Shown piece after piece: positions 1 to 10,800 of a stretch of DNA of 64,000 bases. The notes below the pieces were generated by a model. It made no database searches, was not told where the DNA came from, and was given only the letters and a program-made list of their open reading frames with translations. Numbering within the stretch: position 1 is the stretch's first letter; every line of letters starts with the position of its first letter. This DNA comes from Verticillium longisporum (taxonomy: Eukaryota; Ascomycota; Sordariomycetes; Glomerellales; Plectosphaerellaceae), in the NCBI GenBank assembly GCA_019188255.1, contig JAETXT010000001.1, positions 248,001-312,000 of the forward strand, in the 5' to 3' direction. The position numbers were made by a program, and so were the translations under genes.

Positions 1-1
1 C

Positions 2-319
2 AAAGACGTGCCAGATTACACGTGCAAAGTTGCCATTGTGGAGGATCTTCTTGTTCATAAGGCGAACCCACAATTGACTGATGCGTACGGTGACACTGCT
101 TTCGTAGCAGCGAACGGTCTCGGACTGCCTCGAGACATAATCAAAGACCTGCTGCACAGGTACGCTCCACCTCCTGGGCGGAGGTCAAGCAGCTTTTCGG
201 AGTCGACACGGCAGACAGGGTCATCGTGTGGGAGCGAAGCTGGGTCGACGAAACGAAGAGGATTGAGGCTAGGCTCTCTGTTGAGCAAGACTAGAAGCCA
301 ACAGTCTGACAGGAGTTGA
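2..319 (+). CDS. C-terminal part of an ankyrin-repeat protein (5' truncated)
   Basis: The reading frame is open from the first bases of the window to a TGA at 317-319, so only the last 105 or so residues are present and the true start lies upstream. The first half reads like an ankyrin unit: EDLLVHKANPQLTDAYGDTA, followed by an AANGLGL helix and IIKDLLHRY. The tail is rich in Ser, Arg and Gly and looks disordered. Ankyrin repeats are protein-binding scaffolds, so no enzymatic role can be given. Nothing more specific can be said without the missing part. Confidence is good that this is a real 3' exon and moderate for the ankyrin assignment. Confidence 0.6.
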   Translation, partial: KDVPDYTCKVAIVEDLLVHKANPQLTDAYGDTAFVAANGLGLPRDIIKDLLHRYAPPPGRRSSSFSESTRQTGSSCGSEAGSTKRRGLRLGSLLSKTRSQQSDRS

Positions 320-911
320 GTGGGATCGACAGCCAAGGACCAGAGACTGCAAGCCAGGAGTAGTGCTGAGGAGTAATGATACCATTTTGGACTTCGGGGG
401 TAGAACTTTTGAAGGATTTGATGGCTGGTGACCTTGGTGGTCTAGCTTCACGGTTGGCTGTGGTGACATGATGCTGGGAGAATGTGTGGGCCACCGAGTA
501 CAGGGAGCGACAGCGCAAGTAGTCAGTGGATTAACGGTGCAGCGATTCAATATAGGTAGTATAGTCAGTAAACCAGCAATAGCCCCACCATCTTCGTCAC
601 TCCCCCAGTGTCCACTTGAGCTTGAACTGGTCAATCAATGACCACACTCACTCAGTTGAGGCAGGCACGCGCGCACACAGCCTTACTTCCCTGGGATTCC
701 GAATAATCCCCCTACCTGAGATCCCAACCTTTGCCATTCGGGCTGGAACGAGACGACTGAGGTCACTGATCAAATATTGTTGAGCCATATCGACTGGATG
801 GGCCACGAGTGAAGACAGCCTGGAGCGATCGGCTACCGAAACCCCGCGGCACAGCCTTGCCAGGTCCTTCATGAAGAGATTCGCACATACTCAACCACAA
901 AACTATCCAAC
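320..911. other. Intergenic, ankyrin gene to SKI3
   Basis: Holds the 3' UTR of the ankyrin gene and the promoter and leader of SKI3. No conserved reading frame or RNA gene is visible on either strand. Confidence 0.5.
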
Positions 912-3900
912 ATGTCGTCAAAAGCCCAGCTGAAGTCCATAGCGGACTCGGTGAAACAGTCCAAGTGGGACGACGCTGTACAAAAGGCCACCGACTTTCT
1001 AGGGAACGATCCCAAGAATTATCAAGCGTGAGATGACTCTCGGCCTAGCAATGCACGCCACACTAACGTTTGGTCCAGAAACCTGCTTCTCGCGTTTGCT
1101 CTGGACAAGAAGAGCAAGTTCGATGAAGCCGAAAAAGCCTACAAGGCGGCGGCGGCTCTCAAACCCCAGGACAGCCAGGCATGGCAGGGTCTCATCAAGC
1201 TGTACGAGAAGCAGGGACCGCAAAAGATCTCGGGTTACAAGCAAGCAGCTCTCAGCCTCGCCGAGATTTGGCGTGATGCCGACGAGATGTACAAGTGTCA
1301 AGACGTGATTGACAAGTTCATTGACTACGCACGAGCACAGGGCGATCGCGCACAATACGTCGACGCCCTAGACCTCATCCTGCCGGACAGTCCCATCTAC
1401 CCTGCCCTCGAAGGTCGCGTTGCCCACCCTGCCAAGACCTACGACACCATGGCGCAGATAATTGAGACGGATGAAAAGAAACGCATCAACACGCTCATTG
1501 GGGAAAGGAGGACAAGAATAGGCGCTCGCGTTGCCGAGGTCACGCTCGAGGTCAAGCGTGAAGTGCTCGGTAGCAGCAAGCTCGCTCACATATACCAACA
1601 GCTCATCATCTGGAGCAGCGATGACGATGTTCGACGAAAGTATGAGGAGAAACTTCTCCAGTGGTGGCACACTATGCTTCTCGTGTCGCCTCCTGGACCA
1701 CGGAAAGCAGAGGCGCTGCAAACAGTTCTTCGGCTTTCTCTCGACATGGTCATCATCAAGCACCCTTTCCAGCTCGCTTGGGAAATTGCCATCAACTGGA
1801 AAGACGGGGCCGATATACGCGACTGGGACGTTAACATGCTGCGAGACTACTGCACCTTCTTTCCCGAGACGGATCTGTACAAGGTCATCACCGGATACCT
1901 GACGAGCTCCATCTCTCCCTTTCCAAAGCCCGTTCCGACAGACATAGAAGCCAGTGAGACTGAAGACGAGAGCGAAGACGACGACGGAGGCGGCGTGTCA
2001 ATGGTGCCACTGACGGATGACGACCGGCTTTTCATGATGATTGACGGCATTGCGACTGCAGACTCGATATTTGCCTACCGTCTGATGGGCGAATACTACC
2101 AGCACCTCGAAGAACACGAAAGCATTGTCGAGCTTATGCGCAAGGCTCAGAAGCATCTTGCTGCCGAGCGCATCAAGACTGGCGTGCCATTCCAGCACAC
2201 GGGCGATGCGTATGCATTGTTCTTGGGAACCGCCCTTGTCTTTTACCAATCTCCTCGCCACCATACGGAAGCCAAGTCTCTATTCGAGGGTGTCCTGGCG
2301 CACGACCCATCCTCGACGGCTGCACTGATAGGAATCGGTCTTATCTATGAGGAGGAGGAAGACTACGACGATGCCGTCGACTTCTTGGAGCACGCCGTGG
2401 GCCGGGACCCGAGCAACTTGCGCATCAAGACCGAAGCAGCGTGGGTGAAGGCACTCAAGGGAGACTACGAACTTGCCCGTGCGGAGCTTGAAGCGTCACT
2501 GCCCTTGATTGAGAAGAAGGGCCAGACTTACAAGGAGCTCCTTGCTCTGACGCAGTACCGACTTGGTTCGTGCATTTGGAACCTCGACACGTCCAAAGCG
2601 GCGCGTAAGAGTCGGACAGGAGCCTATGCCTACTTCTTGGACGCTCTCAAGAACGACCTCAATTTGGCGCCCGCGTATACCAGCCTTGGTGTCTACTACG
2701 CTGATTATGCCAAGGACAAGAAGCGGGCAAGGCGGTGTTTCCAAAAGCAGTCGAGCTGTCATCGTCCGAAGTCACCGCCGCTGAGCGTCTTGCGCGTTCC
2801 TTCGCCGACGAAGGTGATTGGGATCGCGTAGAGCTCGTTGCTCAGCGCGTGGTCGACTCTGGAAAGGTCAAACCGCCGCCCGGATCTAAGCGAAAGGGGA
2901 TCAGCTGGCCGTTTGCTGCACTCGGTGTCGCGGAGCTCAACAAACAGGACTATCACAAGGCCATTGTGTCTTTCCAGTCTGCTCTACGGGTGTCGCCAGA
3001 GAACTATCATTCGTGGGTCGGCCTCGGCGAAAGCTACTACTCGTCCGGCCGGTACATTGCCAGCATGAAGGCGACACTGAACGCACATAAGTTGGAGGAG
3101 TCGATCTCAGCCGACAAGCTTGGCGACACATGGTTCACCAAGTACATGCTTGCTAACATCAAGCGAGAGCTAGGAGAGTACGATGAGTCTATTGTCCTGT
3201 ACCGTGAGGTTCTCGACGGCAGAGCTGGCGAGGACGGAGTGGCCATTGCGCTCATGCAGACGCTCGTAGAGAGTGCGCTTGATGGTATTGAAAAGGGCTT
3301 CTTCGGCAAGTCAGTCGAACTGGCACTGGAGACCATCTCCTTTGCGGCCAAAGCTGATGACAGCGTCGTCAAGACGTTCAACTACTGGAAGACCCTGGGA
3401 GATGCGTGCTCTGTCTTTTCAGCTGTGCAAAGCCGAGCGGCAGATTTCCCGGGCGAGGCTGTCACGACAATCATCGAAAAGGGAGCCGGGGACGCCTACG
3501 CCCTCTTGGCCGACGTCGATCACGTTGATGCCACTGTTGTCTCGGCAAAGGGCCTGTTCTCCGAGGATGAGAGACTCGGTGTCGACCTGACGAGGTGCAT
3601 CCACGCGACGATCCTCTGCCACAAGCGAGCTATCCACGAGTCGGCGACCGACATACACGCGCAAGCCGTAGCGCACTACAACCTAGGCTGGGCCGAGCAC
3701 CGAGCCCACATCTGCCTGCCCTCTAGCATCAGGAAGAAGTCGAGCGTCTATCTCAAGGCTTCGATGCGCTGCTTCAAGCGGGCCATTGAGCTCGAGGCCG
3801 GCAACTCGGAATTCTGGAACTCGCTGGGTGTCGTTACGAGCGAAATCAGCCCGGCCGTTGCGCAGCATTCCTTCGTCCGCAGTGTTCACCTTAACGAGAG

Positions 3901-5209
3901 GAGCCCCGTGGCGTGGGCCAACCTTGGAACTCTGGCCCTACTGCAGAACGATGTCAGGCTCGCCAACGAAGCATTCACGCGGGCCCAATCCACGGATCCC
4001 GACTATGCACACGCGTGGCTGGGCCAGGGCTTCGTCGCTTTGCTGCTCGGGGAGCCAAAGGAAGCTCGCGGCCTGTTCACGCACGCCATGGAGATTGCAG
4101 AGTCATCGTCTGCTCTGACGCGGCGGCAGTACTCCGTGGCGGTATTTGACCACATTCTCACGACGCCTCTCAACTTTACCATTTCGTCTCTCATACAGCC
4201 CGTGTTTGCACTGAGCCAGCTGAACAGGCTCAAGCCCCAGGATCTCGCCTATGGGCACTTGTCGAGCCTCTTCAGAGAGCGAACGCGGGACAACGCGCCT
4301 GCCGTCGCCGTGCTGGAAAAGATCTGCGGCGTACTGGAGACGGACTACGAGCTGACCGAGTCGGCCCAGTCCCTCGCGCGCTTCGCTCTCGCCAGGACGG
4401 ATCTTGCTCGGCTGTACCTGGCGGCAGGCTCATACGAGCAAGCCATTGAATGCGGCGACCTGGCGATCCAGCTCAGCAGCGACGAGTCGGACAACGAACT
4501 CAGCATGGACGAGCGCAAGAAGGCGCGGCTCTCGGCCCACCTGACGGTCGGTCTGGCGCAGTACTACAGCCAAGACATGGCCGAGTCGCTGCGCTGCTTC
4601 GAGGCGGCGCTCAGCGAGTCGGACAACAACCCCGACGCCGTCTGCCTGCTGGCGCAGGTGCTGTGGGCCGCCGGCGGCGAGGACTCGCGCGAGAGGGCGC
4701 GGTCGGCGCTGTTCGAAGTCATCGAGGCGCACCCGGACCACGTGCCGGCGGTTCTGCTCCTGGGCGTCATCGCCCTGCTCGACGACGACGACGAGTCGGT
4801 CGAGGCCGTCGTCGCCGAGCTGCAGGGTCTCCGGACCAGCGACAAGGTGCAGCCGTCGGAGCATTCGCAGCTCGGCGAGGTGCTGAGCGCCATTGCCGCG
4901 CTCGGCGCCGACGCCGCTGAGGAGGAGGGCAGGGAGGTACTGACCCAGGCGCAGACAGACATTATGCTGTACCCTCACCTGCCGCACGGATGGTCGAGGC
5001 TCGCGGACGCCGGCGGCGACGACTACGCAGCGGACACGGCGTTGCGGGTGGCGCTGAAGGCGGTGCCGCCACGTGGGACGCTCGAGGCGGCGGATCTGGC
5101 GAGGGCGTACGCCGGCACGGGCAAGGCGGCGGATGCGCAGATTGCCATCCACCTGGCGCCGTGGGCGCGGCAGGGATGGACGGCGTTGCGCGATGCTGTT
5201 TCGGCGTGA
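912..5209 (+). CDS. SKI3: Ski3-like TPR protein of the Ski complex (one frame break)
   Basis: Exon 1 is 912-1027 (ATG, MSSKAQLKSIADSVKQSKWD). A GT-AG intron spans 1028-1078 and exon 2 runs from 1079 to a TGA at 5207-5209. The product would be about 1415 residues, close to yeast Ski3 (about 1430), and is almost entirely tetratricopeptide repeats, for example PENYHSWVGLGESYYSSGRY and ERSPVAWANLGTLALLQNDV. Ski3 (TTC37 in animals) is the scaffold holding the Ski2 helicase and Ski8 that feed cytoplasmic mRNA to the exosome for 3'-5' decay. The frame breaks at the A-run 2743-2746: upstream it reads RRCFQKQSS and downstream FPKAVELSSSEV. One extra A restores FQKAVEL and makes the CDS length a multiple of three. 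No intron fits there. I think this is a sequencing deletion, not a dead gene, because both sides are well kept. Confidence 0.88.
2743..2746 (+). other. Frame break in SKI3 at an A-run
   Basis: The four-A run is where the upstream and downstream TPR frames meet. Both frames stay open and TPR-like right up to this point, and a fifth A would join them. Confidence 0.75.
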
Positions 5210-5469
5210 CGGGGTGACATGGATGGGGATGCATGGGAATTGGATGTAGATGTTTTTATGATGAATCAATGTGGTGCTGCCAGATATCATGTTTATAAAT
5301 GAATCAATGTGCTGCTGCCAGACATCTGGATAAGCCAGATCTGATCTGGATGAACTGGGTATCTGATGCTGAACTCCTGGGATGCCATGTTATCGTTGCT
5401 GGGAACAACCCGTCGTACACTTCTGTCGACCATTCTGGTACTTGCCTACCACTCCCCGAGCAAACAAGA

Positions 5470-6222
5470 TCACGGCCGCGACCCGGCGTCCGAGCCCACA
5501 GCCTCCCTCAACCTCGTCAACCGTCCCTCGACCCACGGTCGCTGCCACGCCTCAATCTTGCCGCCGAGCACGACGCAATTCTCGGGCGTCAACAGCAAGG
5601 TGCCCCTCGCAACCCTGGTGCCGCTGCGAATGAGCATCTTCTCGCCAATAGCCGTGACGCCGACGCCGATCCTCTCGATCCTCGTCAGCTCCAGCGCGTA
5701 GACGTTCTGGCCACGACAGTCCTGCAGCACGAGCCTGTGCGTGGCATTCGCGGGGGCGGGAGCAGCAGACGGTCTGGTCGAGGGCAGCTGCTGCGGTTGC
5801 TGCGTCGTCGCCGTGTCGCCGAGGTCATGGCCGTCGGCGGCGTCGTCAGTCGGCAGGCGGATGATCTCGCGGCCGCGGGTGCCCTCGCCGCGCTCGAGGG
5901 CCTCGAGGGCCTCGACCTGCTCCCAGCGGCTGCGCGACAGGTTCTCGACGTCGGCGACCTGGACGTGGATGTCGGCGGCGAGGGTGCGGGCGGGGGTCGT
6001 CGGGGCGGCGAGGTCGGGCGGGAAGGCGGCGGCGTGGGCCGGGTCGAGGAGGGCTGGGGTCGTGAGGTCGGCGGCGAGGAGGCGGGCTTTGGCTGTGGCG
6101 ACGAGGGACGGCAGCGGCGGCGGCGGGTGGCGGGTGCCGAGCAGGGCGGTGAGCCAGGGCGTGGTCGGGGTTGGGTAGTGGGCTGCTTGGAGGGCGAGGC
6201 GTAGCTGGAGGGCGAGGTCCAT
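5470..6222 (-). CDS. RMI1: RecQ-mediated genome instability protein 1 (Rmi1) homologue
   Basis: Single-exon gene of 250 residues starting at the ATG complementary to 6220-6222. The N-terminus (MDLALQLRLALQAAHYPTPT and the following helical stretch) fits the Rmi1 N-terminal domain. The C-terminal half (LVLQDCRGQNVYALELTRIE, then IGEKMLIRSGTRVARGTLLL and ENCVVLGG) is the conserved OB-fold core. The length matches yeast Rmi1 (about 240). Rmi1 joins the RecQ helicase Sgs1/BLM and topoisomerase III, and stimulates dissolution of double Holliday junctions in the nucleus. A low-complexity Gln/Pro/Ala linker sits between the halves. Its 3' end converges on SKI3 with about 260 bp between stops. Confidence 0.8.
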   Translation of the reverse strand: MDLALQLRLALQAAHYPTPTTPWLTALLGTRHPPPPLPSLVATAKARLLAADLTTPALLDPAHAAAFPPDLAAPTTPARTLAADIHVQVADVENLSRSRWEQVEALEALERGEGTRGREIIRLPTDDAADGHDLGDTATTQQPQQLPSTRPSAAPAPANATHRLVLQDCRGQNVYALELTRIERIGVGVTAIGEKMLIRSGTRVARGTLLLTPENCVVLGGKIEAWQRPWVEGRLTRLREAVGSDAGSRP

Positions 6223-6277
6223 GGTGGGTGATGAGGGTTGGAACTTGGTGATACTGAATGTGAGCCTCCTTTGCCCA

Positions 6278-6330
6278 CCTACCTTACCTTACCTAAGGTA
6301 GGTAGGTAGGCACCAGGTACCTAGGGACTC
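6278..6330. repeat. TACCT/AGGTA inverted-repeat block
   Basis: Repeated CCTACC and TTACCT words are followed directly by AAGGTAGGTAGGTAGG, so the block can fold on itself. The same words recur in other gaps of this window. Confidence 0.7.
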
Positions 6331-6486
6331 TCGTGACGGGGACTTCCAGCCTTGTCCAGCGCCTGGTGCCTAAGGCATAGGTGCCCCGCGGCAGTGGCGG
6401 CGTACCGGGAAGGCGCTGTCAAGGCCCCGCCCGCCCTTGCTGACCCAGCTCAGTGGTGCCTGCCTCCCCTCCTTACCTTTCCTACC

Positions 6487-6600
6487 TCCTTTGGAACCTC
6501 AAAAGGAAAGAAGCAAGACCTCAAAAGGCAAGAGGCAAGACCTTAAAAGGCAAGAGAAAAGGGCGAGACCTCAAAAGGCAAGAGAAAAGGACAAGACCTT
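6487..6600. repeat. Purine-rich imperfect tandem repeat
   Basis: Four to five imperfect copies of a unit resembling GACCTCAAAAGGCAAGAG, with spacing of roughly 22 to 32 bases. It lies about 300 bases upstream of RMI1, between two divergent genes. Confidence 0.7.
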
Positions 6601-7169
6601 AGGAATGAGATCACAAGCAGCTGCCGAAGCTCCCGCCCGACAGAACCTCGAAAACCTTCCTCGGCACCTTCTCACCTTCTCACCTAACCTCTCCAACAGC
6701 AAGCCAACAACCAAGCAGGCCATCGGACGGGGCCCAGTGAGACAACTACACAGACATCGGATCGAATCACTAATCCTCCCGACATGATTCACAATACACA
6801 CCATAACTTTCTCCGCCAAACACTCCCATGACTTCTGCCAAGTACCGGCACGATCGCCCTCTAAGCCCCGTTCCCCATCTTCGTCGGAGCCTTTGTGTCA
6901 TCATCCGGAAGCTTTGCCATGTGCATCGACCCAGCCCGCGGCATCCTCTGAAACCCCTATGACTGATGCCGCTTCGTCAGGATGCTTTCATCTGGGACGC
7001 CAGCACTACATACTGCTCCGCCAACGTCTCGTCGGAGAATGCAGTGCCATGCAGCCCTCACGCCGTACCACCCCCTTTCATCTGGGTATAAAACTAGGTT
7101 ATGCAGATCATGAACCTAATCTGCACTGCAAAAATGAAGTAGCAGAAAAGACCGCCTTCTACAACACCA

Positions 7170-7254
7170 CATAGCACCTACATAACCATACAATACACAT
7201 AGCACCTACATAACCATACAACACACATAGCACCTCGCATAACCATACAACAGC
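7170..7254 (+). repeat. Three 28-bp tandem repeats abutting the NmrA-like start codon
   Basis: Copies begin at 7170, 7198 and 7226, each built on CATAGCACCTACATAACCAT. The third copy has a two-base change and ends one base before the ATG at 7256. The array must therefore lie in the 5' leader or core promoter. Confidence 0.85.
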
Positions 7255-7255
7255 C

Positions 7256-8341
7256 ATGGCACCCCTCGTCTTCGTCGTCGGCGGCACCGGTGCTCAGGGC
7301 ATCCCCGTCATCCGTGGCCTCGTCAAGGACGGCGCCTACCGCGTGCGTGCCCTCACGCGGGACCTCCACTCGGCGCGCGCCAAGCAGCTGCTGGCCCTCG
7401 GCAACGTCGAGCTGCAGGAGGGCTCCTTTGCTAGCGAGACGGACCTGCGCGCCGGCTTCCACGGCGCCCAGGCGGCCTTTGTCAACATTGACGGCTTCAA
7501 CGCGGGCGAGAAGACGGAGATGTTCTGGGCCATGCGGTCGTACGAGCTCGCCCTCGAGGCTGGGCTCGGCTTCTTCGTCTACGGCAACCTCGACTACGTC
7601 TACAAGAAGAGCGGCTACGACGCCCGCTTCCGCACCGGCCACTACGACGGCAAGGGCCGCATCGGCGAGTGGATCCGCCTGCAGAACGCCGACAATGCCG
7701 GCCGCATGAAGGCCGCCATCTTCACGACGGGCCCCTACATAGCCATGGCCATCGCCGCCTACACGCCCATGTCGCCGCGCGTCGAGGACGGCGTCGTCAC
7801 CTGGCGCGTGCCCCTCGGCGACGGCGCCGTCGCCCACGTCGACCTCGACGACTGCGCGCACTACGTCCGCTGGCTCTTCGACCACCAGGACCGCGCCAGC
7901 GGCCTCGACCTCGAGGTCGCCATCGACCTCATCCCCTACGCCGACCTCGCGCGCGCCTTTGAGACGGTCACCGGCCACCCGGCGCGCTACATCGACACGT
8001 CGCTCGACGACTACTGGTCGGCCAGCAGCGCCATGGGCGACTCCTCCCGCGCGTCGGCCTACAACTCGGACCTCAACGATCCCGCCGCCATGACGCAGCG
8101 CCAGAACTTCACCGGCTTCTGGACCATGTGGAAGCACTCAGGCGGCAACAAGGGCGTCGTGCGCCGCGACTTTGCGCTCCTCGACGAGATCCACCCGGGC
8201 CGCGTCAAGACGGCAGAGGAGTACTTTCGCCGCGAGGACGCCCGGGGGCGCGCCGCGGGCCTCGGGACGCTCTGGGAGCGGGTCAATAAACTGCGGCCCG
8301 TGCTGAAAATCGCCGAGGACGGCATGAGGGGGCGGATCTGA
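7256..8341 (+). CDS. NmrA-like NAD(P)-binding Rossmann protein
   Basis: Intronless gene of 361 residues, read from the ATG directly after the 28-bp repeats. The N-terminus MAPLVFVVGGTGAQG carries the glycine-rich dinucleotide loop GGTGAQG (residues 9-15), followed by VIRGLVKDGAYRVRALTRD, the usual second strand and NADP-discriminating Arg of NmrA/HSCARG proteins. It is an atypical short-chain dehydrogenase fold without a visible Tyr-x-x-x-Lys pair. In fungi such proteins range from the nitrogen regulator NmrA to uncharacterised redox-sensing or reductase-like proteins. I cannot tell which this is, and it is not clearly NmrA itself. Coding GC is very high. The long antisense open frame is a by-product of this. 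Confidence 0.8.
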   Translation: MAPLVFVVGGTGAQGIPVIRGLVKDGAYRVRALTRDLHSARAKQLLALGNVELQEGSFASETDLRAGFHGAQAAFVNIDGFNAGEKTEMFWAMRSYELALEAGLGFFVYGNLDYVYKKSGYDARFRTGHYDGKGRIGEWIRLQNADNAGRMKAAIFTTGPYIAMAIAAYTPMSPRVEDGVVTWRVPLGDGAVAHVDLDDCAHYVRWLFDHQDRASGLDLEVAIDLIPYADLARAFETVTGHPARYIDTSLDDYWSASSAMGDSSRASAYNSDLNDPAAMTQRQNFTGFWTMWKHSGGNKGVVRRDFALLDEIHPGRVKTAEEYFRREDARGRAAGLGTLWERVNKLRPVLKIAEDGMRGRI

Positions 8342-9009
8342 GTGTGATGCATGGGGGTTGCTGGGAGTTGCTGAGGGTTGCCGAGCGGCATGTGAGCGCA
8401 CAAGGTACACGAGGTTTGGAGGCCATATTGCTTGAATCTCATCAGCATGTTGAGCGAATACATATGAATATACATGACATGGGAAGTAAATGATCTCGAA
8501 ACTCTCATGACGTATCACACCACTTGAATAAGGTCCTCCCATGGCACATCATGTTCGCCGGTACGTTGAGGAAACAGATGTTGACCCACAACCAAGGGAC
8601 GAGCCTCCATGATGAACCTAGTCGACTAATCATGCGCATCTCAGTCTGCGTACAAAGAGATTTCCTTCCTACACCTGCCAGAGTCATCCAGGTGCTAGCC
8701 TGCCGAGAGAATCATTGACTCGGATGCTGGCGTTCCAGAAGATCATGCTGGATTCTTTATTCATAATCATCTTTATTCATAATCATCATAAAACGACGAC
8801 ATGCCAAAGGACATGGACTCGGTCATTCCGCGATTCAAAGTCTTTGTCTCATTCACTAAAAAGACATGGTCAACATTTGCTGTCAGATGTGAGGTGCAGC
8901 TCTAGTGCCCCACAGGACTTGTGAAGCTCAGGGACGAAGCTCCAGGGACCCCTGCTCCTGCTCGGTGGACCTCAGACGCGGGACCAGCGACAAGGGCCAC
9001 CTCGATGAC
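8342..9009. other. Intergenic, NmrA-like gene to VPS51
   Basis: No recognisable gene. It is AT-richer than its flanks and includes the near-duplicate words TTTATTCATAATCATC at about 8757-8785. Confidence 0.5.
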
Positions 9010-9098
9010 ATGGCCCAGCTCGCTTCTCGATCGAACGAACAACGACTTCACCACCACACCAGCACGCCAGCATCCGGCACGGCAACCCCCATCGAGCC

Positions 9099-9190
9099 CT
9101 CGACGCCATCCTCGACGCCATCCTCGACGCCATCCTCGACGCCATCCTCGACGCCATCCTCGACGCCATCCTCGACGCCATCCTCGACAC
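9099..9190 (+). repeat. 12-bp tandem repeat (TCGACGCCATCC)
   Basis: About seven and a half near-perfect copies of a 12-bp unit just upstream of the likely VPS51 start. In the VPS51 frame it would encode repeated Ser-Ser-Thr-Pro if translation began at the in-frame ATG at 9010. Confidence 0.9.
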
Positions 9191-9207
9191 TCCATCCCTC
9201 CGCCGCC

Positions 9208-10201
9208 ATGTCCACGATTGCGTCCCCCCGAGACCCCTCCGTCGGGCCCCTATCCCGCCGCATCTCGAACCAACCCCTAACACCAACAGGCTCAGCTCGC
9301 CCCTCCCTCGACAGCGCCCGCTCCGCGACGACGTCTCCCCGCCCAAGCACACCCAACACAGCCTCCATAGCGCCGCCGCCCGCCAAGCAGCGCGCCAACC
9401 GCGCCGCCCTCCGCGAATACTACAACCTCAAGAAGCAGCAGCAGCAGCAGCAGCAGCAACAACCACATGCCGCGGGCGCCGGCGCGCCGCCGACCCTCGA
9501 GGTGACGCAGCACTCCGAGGTGCCAGCGAGCGAGCTCGACACGGCCGACTTTGACGCCGACGCCTACGTCCAGCGCGCCGTCGAGGGGTCCTCGCTCGCC
9601 GAGCTGCTGACGCTCTACACGCGCGTGCTGGGCGAGGTGCGGGCGCTGGACGCCGAGAAGAAGGCCCTCGTCTACGACAACTACTCCAAGCTCATCTCGG
9701 CCACCGAGACGATACGCAAGGTGCGTGCCTGGACTCTGCTCGTTAGGTGGTTCGGTCGGGACCCCGGAACAGCGACGCTGACCAACGCAGATGCGCGCCA
9801 ACATGGACCCCCTGAACCCCATGGCCTCGACCCTCGACCCGGCCATTGCCCAGATCTACGCCCAGGCCTCGGCCATGCGCGACGCCCTGCGCGCGACGGT
9901 CGCCGCGCCCGGCGCCGAGGCGAGGGCCGAGGAGGAGGCGCTGGCGCGGCGCCGCCGCTCGAGGAGGCTCGCGAGGGCGGCGCTCGACACGCCCGCGCGG
10001 CTGCGGAGCCTCGTGGCCGACGGCAAGGTGCTCGAGGCGCAGCGGCAGTGGGAGATGCCGCGCCGGCTGCTCGTCGTGTGGAGGGACGCCGGCGTCGGCG
10101 GCGCGGACGTGCAGGCGTGCATGGACGAGGGGGACGCCGCTGTCGGGAGGGCCAAGAGCCCGGCGGCGGATAGGGGGGGCTCCAAGGACGACAGCTCATG
10201 A
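9208..10201 (+). CDS. VPS51: Vps51, GARP tethering-complex subunit
   Basis: Exon 1 is 9208-9720, the intron 9721-9790 (GTGCGT...ACGCAG) and exon 2 9791-10201, giving 307 residues with both exons in phase 0. I chose ATG 9208 (MSTIASPRDPS) because this opening is what I recall for fungal Vps51. An in-frame ATG at 9010 would add 66 residues, including the SSTP repeats. Features are a Ser/Pro-rich N-terminus, RAALREYYNLKK, a polyglutamine run (about residues 77-85), then the conserved core DTADFDADAYVQRAVEG, LLTLYTRVLGEVRALDAEKK and YDNYSKLISATETIRKM. Vps51 links the GARP complex to the Golgi Rab and SNARE Tlg1 for endosome-to-Golgi retrieval. The last 60 residues are less conserved and charged. 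Confidence 0.82.
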
Positions 10202-10800
10202 CACTGGTGCAATGCAGACCTGGCGGGCTGGTCCGCCTTCTTCATTTTGGATCTTCCCTATACTTCTGTGATTTCCCACGTGAGCATCTTGATGGTACAG
10301 GTCACAGCAAAAGCCTTCAGTTGCTGGCTGCTACCCATCGAGGCTGGCAGCCCGTGTCCTTGGCTAAGAGAGAAAATCGCGAATCACCAAGACTTTCGTC
10401 GTCACGGGTTATTCTGGTTATTCAGGTACTGCCTTTTCAGTTCCCGTTGCCCCCGCTGTCCATTGAGTCACGTTTGGGCGCAGGACGAAGCTGCAGACAT
10501 GTTTGGGCATTGCAGTCTTCAGCTGGCACCTCTTCTATATAGTGGCATCTCGCAGGTACGTCGCGTGGCGAACTTTTGATGTCTCTGCTGAGGAGATGCT
10601 CTTTGTGTGCCTAGTTTCAGGCGCATAGCTCCTACCCTGCCTAGGTACGTAGCTATAATACTTCTTGACCAATTTCGAATCTCATTTGCCATCGGCATCT
10701 TTCTTCAGCCTCTTGCAAAGCGTCCCAAGCGTCCCAAGCTTTCCTCGCCATGACCCAGCCATGACCCAGCCATGAAACACAGTTCGGGCAGCAAGGCACC
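10202..10800. other. Intergenic, VPS51 to F-box pseudogene
   Basis: No coding signal. A CCTAGGTACGTAG word sits near 10640. Confidence 0.45.

Larger units (their letters stand above)
6223..7169. other. Intergenic, RMI1 to NmrA-like gene, with simple repeats
   Basis: Shared promoter region of two divergent genes. It contains an inverted TACCT/AGGTA block at about 6278-6330 and a purine-rich direct repeat at about 6487-6600. No coding frame is convincing. Confidence 0.5.

Noticed and set aside
2700..2760. Programmed ribosomal frameshift in SKI3
   Set aside because: No slippery-site plus stimulator arrangement is recognisable, and similar one-base losses occur in unrelated genes nearby.
4430..5290. 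286-codon minus-strand frame opposite SKI3
   Set aside because: Arg/Val/Leu-rich shadow of GC-rich TPR codons.
7170..7254. CRISPR-like array
   Set aside because: Direct tandem copies without spacers, in a fungal nuclear genome.
7178..8137. 319-codon minus-strand frame opposite the NmrA-like gene
   Set aside because: High-GC shadow frame without domains. The Rossmann motif is on the + strand.
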